From contig JAHBTL010000011.1 of assembly GCA_019638615.1 (NCBI GenBank), positions 62,001-126,000 of the forward strand: a DNA stretch of 64,000 nucleotides, read 5' to 3'. The translations under genes were made by a program, and so were the position numbers. The notes under the pieces were generated by a model. It made no database searches, was not told the DNA's origin, and was given only the letters and a program-made list of their open reading frames with translations. Origin of the DNA: Chitinophagaceae bacterium. Its GTDB lineage: Bacteria; Bacteroidota; Bacteroidia; Chitinophagales; Chitinophagaceae. Positions 30,301-38,189 of this stretch are shown here, one piece after another (position 1 is the first letter of the stretch; each line of letters begins with the position of its first letter).

Positions 30301-30941
30301 TTCTGATAAACCGTATCTGCTACTAAAGAAAATGCAGGAGCTATTTTTTGTATGCTTTGCAGGTAAAAAAGAGAAGAGTCCGTTTTGTTTTCTGCTGCAT
30401 ACAGCGCTGCCAGGTGTAGCCGGACGGGAATATTGGCGGGACTGATATCTAAAATCTTCAACAAATTGCGACCTTGTCCATTTGCATCCCTGCCCGTTTT
30501 CATCATACTGGAAAGCATGTAAAGAGCAACCAGGTTTTTAGGATCGGCAGATAATACTTCGTTTAATTCCTTTTCAGCATTTTGGGTGTTGTTTTGCTGC
30601 ACATAGGCCTCCGCCAGGATCAGCTTAAGTTCAGTATTGCCCGGGTGTATCTTCAAGCCATCCTGCACCTGCTTTTCAACGGCATTGAAGTCATCTTTTG
30701 CCAGATAAAGAAGCGATAAGTCGATATAGTTTAAAAGATTGTCCTTATCCGTTTTAATCGCCTTTTTAAATGCCACTTCCGCTTCGTCAAATTTACCATC
30801 CCACAAATAAGAAAGTGCGGTCACTCTTGGCGAACTGTTTCCATCCTCCTTATCCGCTTTTGTTTTACAGGCCGTAAAAATCTGCAGTAACACTGCTAAG
30901 GCTATTATATAGTAATTAATACAGATATTTTTCCGGGACAT
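27396..30941 (-). CDS. Giant TPR/FG-GAP/ASPIC-UnbV lipoprotein, paralogue 2
   Basis: The protein has 1181 residues with a lipoprotein signal (LLQIFTAC, Cys25), unlike paralogue 1. The order is the same: TPR array (about 40-225), FG-GAP propeller (about 290-670) with six calcium loops (DYDNDGYQD, DFDQDGDLD, DWDSDGDLD, DYNNDGMPD, DFDNDGRED, DFNLDGDDD), ASPIC/UnbV segment, then the 444-residue C-terminal module. That module differs from paralogue 1 at only about 22 positions, while the TPR part is clearly diverged. The two genes are 61 bp apart and probably one transcript starting here. Homology continues a few bases into the 3' flank, so a tandem duplication is evident. Confidence 0.87.
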   Translation of the reverse strand: MSRKNICINYYIIALAVLLQIFTACKTKADKEDGNSSPRVTALSYLWDGKFDEAEVAFKKAIKTDKDNLLNYIDLSLLYLAKDDFNAVEKQVQDGLKIHPGNTELKLILAEAYVQQNNTQNAEKELNEVLSADPKNLVALYMLSSMMKTGRDANGQGRNLLKILDISPANIPVRLHLAALYAAENKTDSSLFYLQSIQKIAPAFSLVADTVYQKAMALLQKNQPSGALYFIRRFHQLMEATRPYANDFAEIEPPVFPGVKSEFNDSRFGQTDNRDRVITLNDIQFTEIAEKTGLTIPLNIHATQSVLALADDDGTGNTYIYAGFAANGSSPIHYLFKRDFGTFNEVSSAAGLDHTADELDAVFADYDNDGYQDLIISTTKGIVIYKNKGDGNFTRIKKNTGLNDITDGNKLLIADFDQDGDLDIYIGCTGVNKFFRNNGDGTFTEQAKAMNLSAASGIKDMDFGDWDSDGDLDIAVVLSNGAIQLFNNDRYSKFSDFTDSLHLKNPLFKGSAVSFGDYNNDGMPDLFIAGTKNGPSFLLKNTGNNGYIADPASEVFSDALKNVTVSKTAFIDFDNDGREDILVSGVSADGTSRGIQLFHNDSTKGFSNVSHLLPEAPAQGLQIAIADFNLDGDDDVFLTAPDGIKLVRNDGGNLNHYLQVQLTGLSYGNNKNNRLGIGAQVELKTGELYQLKTIKRALTNFGVGGRDSLEAVRIIWPNGAPQFISDPSRKQKLIEEEKLKGSCPFLFVWNGKEYEFLKDMMWRSALGMPLAVNGKDTTYAFSDPSKEYLLIPGEKLQPKDNHYSIKITEELWEAVYFDKAGLVAVDHPDSVDVFADERFVAPPFPGKQVYSVAAKHYPLSATDHNGNDVLSKITAYDFQYISNFELGKFQGLTEAHDLVLDLGDKANHDALFLFLRGWIFPTDASINASLTQSPEYKVAPPSLQVINKKGEWQTVIPNIGFPMGKDKMVIVDLSGKFLTPDNRKIRIRTNMQLYWDEIFYSNRLSKAPVQMQDLPMVKAALSFRGYSASYRKGGPFGPHWFDYYQTAGGQKWRDLTGYYTRYGDVLPLLLEGDDEYIICNSGDEVSIEFDAGSLPVLPKGWKRDFLIYSEGWVKDGDLNTAHGQTVGPLPFHSMPSYPYKGNVSYPFEKHKTYMQQYNTREVSTDEFKNALKLKKEATGGD

Positions 30942-31047
30942 AAGTAAAAAAATGAGTTACTGCTGTTGAAGATAATAATAATCGCTTTGATTATTAACAA
31001 GCGAGGTTTATTGTTTACTTTTATATATTTTACTGCCCTCATTTTTA

Positions 31048-31065
31048 AACTAAAAATTTTTAGTT
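31048..31065. promoter_or_regulatory. 18-bp palindrome abutting a start codon
   Basis: AACTAAAAATTTTTAGTT is a perfect dyad ending exactly one base before the ATG of the UnbV-like gene. It replaces any recognisable ribosome binding site. It could be a repressor site or a leader hairpin that occludes initiation. Confidence 0.4.
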
Positions 31066-32871
31066 ATGAAAATGTCCCAAAAAACTGCTTTAACCATAAC
31101 AGTCATTATTTTCATAGCATTGCTTGCTATTACATTTGTTGCATCACGCAAGAACCCGGGCGCGTTAAACAATGAAACATCCGATATAGCAAAAGAAACA
31201 GCATTACAGCAATACGGGTTTTACCTGCAGCCGGTGAATGAAGAAGCAGGCATAACATTCCGCCATATTTGCCCGGATGTTGATCCGAAAGTAAGTAACA
31301 TAAAAATGCAGATAGCTTCGGTGGGAGCATCCGCTTCGGTGTGCGATTTTGATAACGACGGCTGGAGTGATATATATTTTACCAATAGCGGCAATGGCAG
31401 CATGAACGCTTTGTATCGCAACCTGGGCAATGGAAAATTTGAAGATGTTGCCGCTGAAACAGGAGTGGCGAACGTGAACATCAAAGGAACCGGGGCATCG
31501 ATGGGTGCAGTGTGGGGCGATTACGATAATGACGGTTTTAAAGACCTGCTCTTATACAAATGGGGAAAAGCGGAACTGTTTAAAAACAACGGGGGAAAAC
31601 ATTTTGAACGGATTACAGAAGGGAGCGGGTTGCCTGACTGGGCCAATATTAATTCCGCCATTTGGTTTGATTTTAACAACGATGGATTGCTTGATATTTT
31701 TTTGGGCGGATATTTTAAAGAAATTTTTCACCTCGACAGTCTGAATACAACCAAAATAATGCCCGAAAGCTTTAAATATGCCAATAACGGCGGAAGGAAC
31801 TTTCTTTTGAAAAATATGGGCAACGGCAGGTTCGGGGATGTAACGAAACAATATGGACTTACCACTAACAAATGGACGCTTGCCGCCGCCGCGGCCGATT
31901 TTAACGGAGATAACTTTCCGGAATTATACGTAGCCAATGACTACAGTGTAGACGAATTTTATTTGAATAAAAATGGAGAAACGTTTGAAGAGATTGGCAC
32001 CGAAGCTGGTGTTGGGCACATTCCCAAGAGTGGAATGAACGCTACGTTCGGCGATATAAACAATGATGGGAATATGGGCGTATACACCACCAATATTACC
32101 GAAAAAGGCATCCTCATTCAGGGCAACAATTACTGGCAACCTAAAAACGGAGGCACACAAACTCCTTCATTCGTAAACCTTGCCCAGCTTTCCGGTATTG
32201 AAAATGCTGGCTGGAGCTACGGTGCGCAGTTTGGTGACCTGAACAACGACGGATTTATGGACCTGTATGTTGCGAATGGATTTATCTCCGCCAAAGAAAA
32301 TACTTCTTACTGGTACGATTATTCAAAAGTTACAGGTGGCAACAGCAATATCATAGGCGATGCAAAAAACTGGCCGGATATGGAAGGCAAAAGCCAGTCG
32401 GGCTACAAAGAAGACAAAATATGGTTGAACAACAGCGATGCCATGTTCGAAGATGTATCAGGCAAAGTTTGCCCACCGGTTACTTACGACGGACGTGCCG
32501 TTGCTATGGCAGATCTGTGGAACAGGGGAGTATTGGATATTATTGTAGCCAATCAAAATAATATTCCTACCATTTATAAAAACACTTTGGCAGGTAATCA
32601 CCACTGGGTAGCTTTTGACCTGCAGGGAACCGTATCCAACGCCGATGCGGTAGGCGCCAGGGTGCAGATAGAATGGGAAGGGAAAAAACAGGTGCAGGTT
32701 GTTACAGGCGGAATGGGATTTGCTTCCCAGAACCAGCACAGGTTACATTTTGGATTAGGGGCAGGTAATCAAATAGACCAGGTGACTATTTACTGGCCTT
32801 CCGGCCGTGTTGATAAAATACAAACCCCCACGATTGACAAACTGCACATTATAAAAGAAAGCCAACACTAA
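31066..32871 (+). CDS. CRTAC1-family protein with FG-GAP repeats and ASPIC/UnbV domain
   Basis: The protein has 601 residues. An N-terminal hydrophobic helix (about 7-26) acts as signal anchor. From residue 55 on it is a seven-bladed-type FG-GAP propeller with loops DFDNDGWSD, DYDNDGFKD, DFNNDGLLD, DINNDGNMG and DLNNDGFMD, one of them degenerate (DFNGDNFPE). The C-terminal ASPIC/UnbV segment (about 515-590) includes ADAVGARVQIEW, HRLHFGLGAGNQ and VTIYWPSGRVDKI. UnbV is a conserved companion of enediyne polyketide synthases, and its relatives are widespread in Bacteroidota with unknown function. The next gene starts 5 bp downstream and is UnbU-like, so the two form an operon. It is divergent from the two giant paralogues. 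Confidence 0.88.
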   Translation: MKMSQKTALTITVIIFIALLAITFVASRKNPGALNNETSDIAKETALQQYGFYLQPVNEEAGITFRHICPDVDPKVSNIKMQIASVGASASVCDFDNDGWSDIYFTNSGNGSMNALYRNLGNGKFEDVAAETGVANVNIKGTGASMGAVWGDYDNDGFKDLLLYKWGKAELFKNNGGKHFERITEGSGLPDWANINSAIWFDFNNDGLLDIFLGGYFKEIFHLDSLNTTKIMPESFKYANNGGRNFLLKNMGNGRFGDVTKQYGLTTNKWTLAAAAADFNGDNFPELYVANDYSVDEFYLNKNGETFEEIGTEAGVGHIPKSGMNATFGDINNDGNMGVYTTNITEKGILIQGNNYWQPKNGGTQTPSFVNLAQLSGIENAGWSYGAQFGDLNNDGFMDLYVANGFISAKENTSYWYDYSKVTGGNSNIIGDAKNWPDMEGKSQSGYKEDKIWLNNSDAMFEDVSGKVCPPVTYDGRAVAMADLWNRGVLDIIVANQNNIPTIYKNTLAGNHHWVAFDLQGTVSNADAVGARVQIEWEGKKQVQVVTGGMGFASQNQHRLHFGLGAGNQIDQVTIYWPSGRVDKIQTPTIDKLHIIKESQH

Positions 32872-32876
32872 TACCC

Positions 32877-33722
32877 ATGCAGCAACAGGAATACGGATCC
32901 CCGCGTAATTTTATTTCGGAATGGACCAGGAAAAATTTTCAATACATACCGCCTGCTTTTATCACATTGATATTGTTGACAGGGCAGGTTACGTTTGGTA
33001 TCCTGGATAGTTATGTTAACCTGATCGTTGCCATTGTAACCTCTGTTGTGGGGGAAGTAGTATTGGCGCGGCTGGTATTGGGCACACGTAAAAACCTTGC
33101 CAGCGCCTATATAACCGGCATAAGCGTTGGCATATTGATCCGCTCCAATGTAATATGGCCTTATTTCGTTACCGCATTGCTTTCCATTATGTCTAAATAT
33201 GTACTCCGTTACAAAGGCAGGCATTTATGGAATCCTTCCAACTTTGGAGTGTCGTGGATGCTTGCGCTGAGTACCATGAATGTAGCAGGACTTAGTATGC
33301 AATGGGGGAGCAACCTGGCTGCTATGTCTGTAATATGGATTTTAGGATTGATCATTGTGAACAGGGCTAAACGGTTGCATGTAACGGTAACTTATGTAGC
33401 CAGCTTTGTTATCCTGGCTTATATACGATGCCTTATCACAGGCGATGCTTTTCTTGCAGAGTTATCTCCGTTGACGGGCCCCATGTATCAATTGTTCATC
33501 TTCTTTATGATTACCGACCCCCCGACATCTGTATCTACAAAAAAAGGAAGGATCATCGTGGTGATACTGGTAGCGGTTGTAGAGTTTGTTTTACGGCTTA
33601 ATCATTCCATATATGCGCCGTTTTATGCGCTCTGCATGGTAGGGCCGGTGGCTAAATTTATTGACCTGAAAATGAATTCTCCAAAAGAACAGCTCAAACC
33701 TGCAGGAGCTATGGGAAGTTAA
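32877..33722 (+). CDS. UnbU-like membrane protein related to RnfD/NqrB
   Basis: The protein has 281 residues with about eight or nine transmembrane helices. Two family blocks are visible: RHLWNPSNFGVSW (about 115-127), equivalent to the HxFNPA segment of RnfD/NqrB, and FFMITDPPTSVSTKKGR (209-225), equivalent to their MATDPxTSPT loop. The SGAT-type threonine that carries covalent FMN in NqrB and RnfD is not visible, so flavinylation is doubtful. No other Rnf or Nqr subunit is nearby. Coupling to the UnbV gene 5 bp upstream points to the UnbU group of enediyne-associated membrane proteins. A redox or transport role at the inner membrane is only inferred. Confidence 0.7.
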   Translation: MQQQEYGSPRNFISEWTRKNFQYIPPAFITLILLTGQVTFGILDSYVNLIVAIVTSVVGEVVLARLVLGTRKNLASAYITGISVGILIRSNVIWPYFVTALLSIMSKYVLRYKGRHLWNPSNFGVSWMLALSTMNVAGLSMQWGSNLAAMSVIWILGLIIVNRAKRLHVTVTYVASFVILAYIRCLITGDAFLAELSPLTGPMYQLFIFFMITDPPTSVSTKKGRIIVVILVAVVEFVLRLNHSIYAPFYALCMVGPVAKFIDLKMNSPKEQLKPAGAMGS

Positions 33723-33791
33723 GCGTATTGCATCATTGCATAAACGACTATTAGTCTCCATCACCTCTACCGAATAAATGAATCATTGGGC

Positions 33792-33811
33792 GACCTTTTT
33801 GGTCAGTCCCC
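33792..33811. repeat. Solo terminal inverted repeat of the 17-kb/57-kb element family
   Basis: GACCTTTTTGGTCAGTCCCC differs by one base from the right end of the copy at 58684-58702 and also contains the short palindrome GACC-T5-GGTC. No partner end is seen nearby, so it is probably a remnant. Confidence 0.55.
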
Positions 33812-33825
33812 AAAAGCAAGCTGTT

Positions 33826-33897
33826 ACCATGCCTCGTAGAGGTTACTCATTTATAAAAATCATAACAATAAGGCCTTATGCACCGTAGGTGCTACCC
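33826..33897. repeat. Composite hairpin repeat, left copy
   Basis: Two short hairpins, CCTCGTAGAGG (33832-33842) and GCACCGTAGGTGC (33880-33892), are followed by TACCC. The same pair with the same spacing (48-49 bp) and orientation recurs at 36659-36731, on the other side of the TonB-dependent receptor gene. Confidence 0.6.
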
Positions 33898-34026
33898 TTC
33901 CCAAGCGCATTTACCTTCGGTGAGAAATACATCTCCTTTCCTGCTCAGTCCCTGATCCGCGTTTTTTACCTAATTTTATCCTTTTTGCATAGGTGTGTCA
34001 TCTTTAAACTATTCATTTTGAACAGG

Positions 34027-36483
34027 ATGTTATTAAAGGGATTGTTCCCGGTTAAGAGTTGGCTTTTTGTAAGAACGGGCTTTTTGTATTGTATGATGCA
34101 GCTTATGCATTTGAATGGTGCAGCCCAGCAGCAAAATGTATTAAAGGTCTCGGGAAAAGTGATCGAGTCGCAGGCGGCTACTGCATTAGGATATGCTACA
34201 GTGCAGCTCTTCAAACCGGGAGATTCTGTAGCGGTTGCTTCTGCTATAACGCTGGAAGAAGGCAATTTTATGCTGGAAGCTCCTGCCGGCACTTATTATG
34301 CGATCGTCGCATTTGTAGGATATGAAACGTATAGGTCGCCCGTATTTAAATTAAACAGGGAAAATGCACTCTTTGACCTGGGTACGATCAAACTTGTTTC
34401 TTTGACCAAAACGCTGGAAGAGATCGTTGTGCAGGGTGAAAAGAGCTCCATGCAACTGGCGCTTGATAAAAAAATATTCAACGTAGGAAAAGACCTTGCC
34501 AATGCCGGTGGCACTGCGGTGGATATATTAAGCAATATCCCTTCCGTTGCGGTGGATGTGGAAGGGAATGTCAGCTTACGCGGAAGCAACAGTGTAAGGA
34601 TCCTGATTGACGGAAAGCCATCGGGGCTTGTAAGTCTGCGTGGCGGTAGCGGGCTGCAACAATTACAGGGCAGTATGATAGAACGCGTGGAGATCATCAC
34701 CAATCCCTCCGCCCGTTACGAAGCGGAAGGCATGGGAGGCATCATCAATATTGTATTAAAAAAAGAAAGGAAAGAAGGCTTTAACGGATCGTTTGATGTA
34801 GTGGCGGGGTATCCTGAAAATTTTGGTGTGGCAGCCAATGTGAACTACAGGAAAAAAGATTTTAATTTCTTCGTGAATTATTCTACTTCTTACAGAAATG
34901 CTCCGGGAAAAAATAATTTGTACCAGGAGTTTTACCGCAACGACAGTACATTCATCAGCACCAAGGAAATGGAACACCGGTTGAAAGGCATGTATAATAC
35001 GGCGAGAGCAGGATTGGATTACTTTTTCGATGAGAAGAATATACTGACTGCTGCCTATACTTACCGGATGAGCAAAGGCAAAAGATTTTCAGATATTGTA
35101 TACCACGATTTTTTGAACGACATCAAAAATCTTACAGGGATTACCCGCCGCACACAGGATGAAACGGAAACAGAACCCAATTCGGAGTATGCATTGAGCT
35201 TTAAGCGGAATTTCAAACGGCAGGGGCATGAGCTTACAGCGGATGTGAGATTTTTGGATAATTGGGAGAACTCGGATCAGTATTTCGGGCAGGATGAATA
35301 CAATCCAGACGGAACCCATACCGTTGTTCCTTACCTGCTGCAGCGCGCTGTTAATTACGAAACAGAAAAGCAATACCTTATACAAATTGATTATGTTCAA
35401 CCTTTCCGTGAGAACGGGAAATTTGAAGCAGGGTTGCGCAGCAGCTTCCGGGATATGACGAATAATTACACGGTTACGCAGCGCGATGAAGACGACAGTT
35501 GGTTTGAACTGACAGGATTGACCAATAACTTTATATACAACGAGAATATACATGCGGTTTACGCTATATTGAGTAATAAGATCAAAAAATTTACTTACCA
35601 GGCAGGTTTGCGCGGGGAAATTACGGATGTAACCACCACGCTTAAGCAAACCAACGAAGTAAACCCGAGGAGGTATACCAACCTGTTTCCCAGTGTGCAT
35701 GTAACATACGACCTGCCCGAAGGACATGCCATACAGTTGAGTTACAGCAAAAGAGTACGTCGCCCGCAATACAACGATCTCAGTCCTTTTATGACCTACA
35801 GCGATAACCGGAATTACTGGAGCGGCAATCCCGATCTGAACCCGGAATTTACCGACGCTTTTGAAATAGGCCATATCAAATACTTTGACAAAGCCTCTGT
35901 AAGCTCGTCCTTATACTACCGCTATACAAAAGGGAAAATAATGTCTGTAAGAAGGGTGGATGAAGAAGGCAATTCAGTAACCGTACCCGAAAACCTGGCC
36001 ACTGAAAATTCATTTGGTGCGGAATTAACAGGTTCGTATTCTCCCCGCCCCTGGTGGAAGATGGATGGCAGTTTTAACTTCTTCCGCGCCATCACCGACG
36101 GCAGTAATTTAAGCGATGAATTAGAAAGCGATACCTACAGTTGGCTGGTACGCCTGTTGTCGAGAACCACTGTTTGGAAAAATACCGATATACAATTACG
36201 CGGTAACTACGAAGCGCCCCAGCAAACACCACAGGGCAGGCGCAAGTCTTTGGCAACGCTTGATCTGTCTGTCAGTAAAGACATCCTTAAAAATAAAGCG
36301 ACCATTACCCTGAACGTGCTGGATGTTTTTAATTCGCGTAAATACCGTTCTATTACGGAGGGCGCTAATTTTTACGCTTCGGGAACCTCGCAGGGAAGAC
36401 TGCGGCAGGCCAATCTTACTTTCAATTACCGGTTAAGGCAGGCAAAGAAAAAAGTGAAAGAAGGGTTGGATGCTGAATCGTGA
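34027..36483 (+). CDS. TonB-dependent outer membrane receptor with carboxypeptidase-like N-domain
   Basis: The protein has 818 residues from the ATG at 34027, chosen because it begins the signal segment ending MHLNGAAQQQ; the frame is open 138 bases further upstream without signal character. A carboxypeptidase-regulatory-like domain (about 30-115) ends TLEEIVVQGEKSS, the TonB-box region. The plug has GTAVDILSNIPSV, SVRILIDGKPSG and YEAEGMGGIINIVLKK. The rest is an outer membrane barrel of the OMP_b-brl_3 type, ending LTFNYRLRQAKKK plus a charged tail. It is not a SusC and has no SusD partner, so the ligand may be a metal chelate, peptide or small molecule. It is flanked by direct copies of a hairpin repeat. 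Confidence 0.9.
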   Translation: MLLKGLFPVKSWLFVRTGFLYCMMQLMHLNGAAQQQNVLKVSGKVIESQAATALGYATVQLFKPGDSVAVASAITLEEGNFMLEAPAGTYYAIVAFVGYETYRSPVFKLNRENALFDLGTIKLVSLTKTLEEIVVQGEKSSMQLALDKKIFNVGKDLANAGGTAVDILSNIPSVAVDVEGNVSLRGSNSVRILIDGKPSGLVSLRGGSGLQQLQGSMIERVEIITNPSARYEAEGMGGIINIVLKKERKEGFNGSFDVVAGYPENFGVAANVNYRKKDFNFFVNYSTSYRNAPGKNNLYQEFYRNDSTFISTKEMEHRLKGMYNTARAGLDYFFDEKNILTAAYTYRMSKGKRFSDIVYHDFLNDIKNLTGITRRTQDETETEPNSEYALSFKRNFKRQGHELTADVRFLDNWENSDQYFGQDEYNPDGTHTVVPYLLQRAVNYETEKQYLIQIDYVQPFRENGKFEAGLRSSFRDMTNNYTVTQRDEDDSWFELTGLTNNFIYNENIHAVYAILSNKIKKFTYQAGLRGEITDVTTTLKQTNEVNPRRYTNLFPSVHVTYDLPEGHAIQLSYSKRVRRPQYNDLSPFMTYSDNRNYWSGNPDLNPEFTDAFEIGHIKYFDKASVSSSLYYRYTKGKIMSVRRVDEEGNSVTVPENLATENSFGAELTGSYSPRPWWKMDGSFNFFRAITDGSNLSDELESDTYSWLVRLLSRTTVWKNTDIQLRGNYEAPQQTPQGRRKSLATLDLSVSKDILKNKATITLNVLDVFNSRKYRSITEGANFYASGTSQGRLRQANLTFNYRLRQAKKKVKEGLDAES

Positions 36484-36658
36484 TACGGGAGGCTTTGAAA
36501 GGGTATTTTACTTCCGGTGAAAAACTGATTTTGCAGGTGTCTGGCAGATGTTCTCTAAGCCAGATAAAAAGGGCTGCACCTACGGCGCAGAAGGCAAGTG
36601 AGATCTACTAATGGTTACAAACGGATTGTCCGCTGAGGAGGACAAGAAGAAGCTTGTT

Positions 36659-36731
36659 GTTATGCCTCATAGAGGCTACCCGTTGGTAGAGAGTAATTAC
36701 GATAAGGGTTTATGCACCATAGGTGCTACCC
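36659..36731. repeat. Composite hairpin repeat, right copy
   Basis: CCTCATAGAGG (36665-36675) and GCACCATAGGTGC (36714-36726) repeat the left copy at 33826-33897 with single-base changes in the loops, same order and orientation. Together the copies bracket the TonB-dependent receptor gene. Confidence 0.6.
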
Positions 36732-36913
36732 TTTTCATGCAAAAGTGGGTTGTTGCTATGGCGCACAAAATATTGTATGAAGGAAATAAATCAATCTGTG
36801 TGTAGTAGCGCAATAAGTTTCGCAGGTTTTAAAATGTAGACCTGTCTGCTGAAGGTGGATGCGTTTGTCCCCATACCCCTATTTTTATTTAACGCCGGCT
36901 GCTATTAAAATTG

Positions 36914-36922
36914 TAACTTTTG
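36914..36922 (+). promoter_or_regulatory. Bacteroidota-type -7 box (TAACTTTTG)
   Basis: The sequence TAACTTTTGC resembles the Bacteroidota consensus TAnnTTTG with one extra base. It lies 15 bp before the TTG at 36937 and is the main reason for placing the thioredoxin-protein start there. No good TTTG -33 box was found. Confidence 0.4.
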
Positions 36923-36936
36923 CAAAATATTCAGTC

Positions 36937-38073
36937 TTGAAAAAGCCGGTTTTTCTTTTACATCTGGTGGTTTTTATCGCTGTTGCACTGAACTATTGTT
37001 TTGCAAATACGGGGAGAGAAGACCATCCCACACTGCCGATTGGCGCACAGGCTCCCGATTTCAGCCTGAAGGGAGTAGATGATAAAACCTATACCCTGGC
37101 TTCGTTCAGCGATAAAAAAATACTGGTTGTTGTATTTACCTGCAATCACTGCCCTACCGCGCAGGCGTATGAAGACCGGATCATTCAAATGACAAACGAT
37201 TATGCATCCAAAGGGGTGGGCGTGGTAGCTATATCGCCCAACGATCCCAATTCTATTACATTGAGCGAGCTGGATTATACAGATTTGAGCGATTCGTTTG
37301 AAGAAATGAAAATAAGGGCAAAAGAAAAGCGCTTCAATTTTCCTTATCTGTATGATGGCGACCACGAAGTAGCGGCAAGGGCTTACGGCCCTGTTGCCAC
37401 GCCCCATGTCTTTATATTCGATAACGAACGCAAGCTGCGCTACCAGGGACGTATAGACGATGTGGAAGATCCCACGAAAACACCCCGGAACTTCGATGCC
37501 CGCAATGCCATAGAGGCATTGTTGAATAATAAAATGGTAAGCCCGGAAACGACAAAAGTATTCGGCTGTTCTGTAAAATGGGTAGAAAAAAGCGAATGGA
37601 TTGTAAAAGCAAAAGAACAATGGGCAAAAGAGCCGGTTCAGTTGGAGCCGATTGACGAAAAAGGGGTGAGAGCGCTTTTGAAGAACGACTCAAAAAAATT
37701 ACGGCTGATCAATGTATGGGCTACCTGGTGTGGCCCCTGTGTAAGTGAGTTCCCCGATTTTATTACCATATACCGTATGTATCGCAAACGCGATTTTGAA
37801 TTCATTAGCATCAGCGCCGATTCGCCGGGTAAGAAAGAAAAAGCGCTGGAATTTTTAAAAGAGCAGCAAGCCTCTAATAAAAATTATATTTTCAGCGAGG
37901 ACGATAAATACAAGCTGATAGAAGCGGTGGATCCCGAATGGCGGGGTGCGTTACCCTACACCATACTGGTAGAGCCGGGTGGCAAAATTGTATATGCCAG
38001 GCAGGGAACCATTGACCCGCGCCTCATGAAAAAAACGATCGTGGAGAACAGGCTGCTGGGAAGGTATTATTAA
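36937..38073 (+). CDS. Exported double thioredoxin-fold protein (AhpC/TSA-like plus TlpA-like)
   Basis: The protein has 378 residues if it starts at the TTG at 36937, which gives a standard signal peptide (KKPVFLLHLVVFIAVALNYCFA). An ATG at 36859 in the same frame would add 26 residues and lie upstream of a promoter-like box. Domain 1 (about 35-190) is a peroxiredoxin/redoxin-like fold with FTCNHCPTAQAYEDR, holding one CxxC. Domain 2 (about 225-375) is TlpA-like with WATWCGPCVSEFPD. A cis-proline is visible in each (TPHVF, LPYTI). It probably reduces or isomerises thiols of exported proteins or mediates cytochrome maturation. It is alone on its strand, convergent with mutL. Confidence 0.85.
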   Translation: MKKPVFLLHLVVFIAVALNYCFANTGREDHPTLPIGAQAPDFSLKGVDDKTYTLASFSDKKILVVVFTCNHCPTAQAYEDRIIQMTNDYASKGVGVVAISPNDPNSITLSELDYTDLSDSFEEMKIRAKEKRFNFPYLYDGDHEVAARAYGPVATPHVFIFDNERKLRYQGRIDDVEDPTKTPRNFDARNAIEALLNNKMVSPETTKVFGCSVKWVEKSEWIVKAKEQWAKEPVQLEPIDEKGVRALLKNDSKKLRLINVWATWCGPCVSEFPDFITIYRMYRKRDFEFISISADSPGKKEKALEFLKEQQASNKNYIFSEDDKYKLIEAVDPEWRGALPYTILVEPGGKIVYARQGTIDPRLMKKTIVENRLLGRYY

Positions 38074-38189
38074 GGGTTGCAGGTTACAAGTTGCAGGTTG
38101 CAAGGTTTATTGTTTGTAGTTTTCAGTTTCGTGTTTGGGACTGTAAACCATAAACATCAAACCATAAACCATTTCAAATCTGAAATTTT
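38074..38189. repeat. Degenerate word-repeat tract
   Basis: The gap between the convergent thioredoxin and mutL genes is made of loosely repeated words: GTTGCAGGTTACAAGTTGCAGG and then AAACCATAAACATCAAACC-type units. The same vocabulary recurs at 40130-40255, 43266-43384 and 49880-50200. No terminator hairpin is evident. Confidence 0.5.

Larger units (their letters stand above)
33723..34026. other. intergenic region with solo TIR and hairpin repeat
   Basis: The gap has no gene. It holds a lone copy of the TIR found in the elements at 17 kb and 57 kb (33792-33811) and a hairpin repeat at 33826-33897. The 46 codons preceding the ATG at 34027 are open in the receptor frame but lack protein character. 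Confidence 0.55.
36484..36936. other. intergenic region with hairpin repeats, no gene
   Basis: A 65-codon frame (36611-36805) is built largely from repeat hairpins and is not called. The region holds the right copy of the composite hairpin repeat, a related GCACCTACGGCGC unit near 36572, and a promoter-like box close to the next gene. Confidence 0.55.

Noticed and set aside
31066-33722. Complete Rnf/Nqr electron transport complex or enediyne cluster
   Set aside because: Only one RnfD/NqrB-like protein is present, with no other subunits, no ApbE flavin transferase and no polyketide synthase in the window.
36611-36805. 64-codon frame downstream of the TonB-dependent receptor
   Set aside because: It runs through hairpin repeat units, which explains its odd composition.
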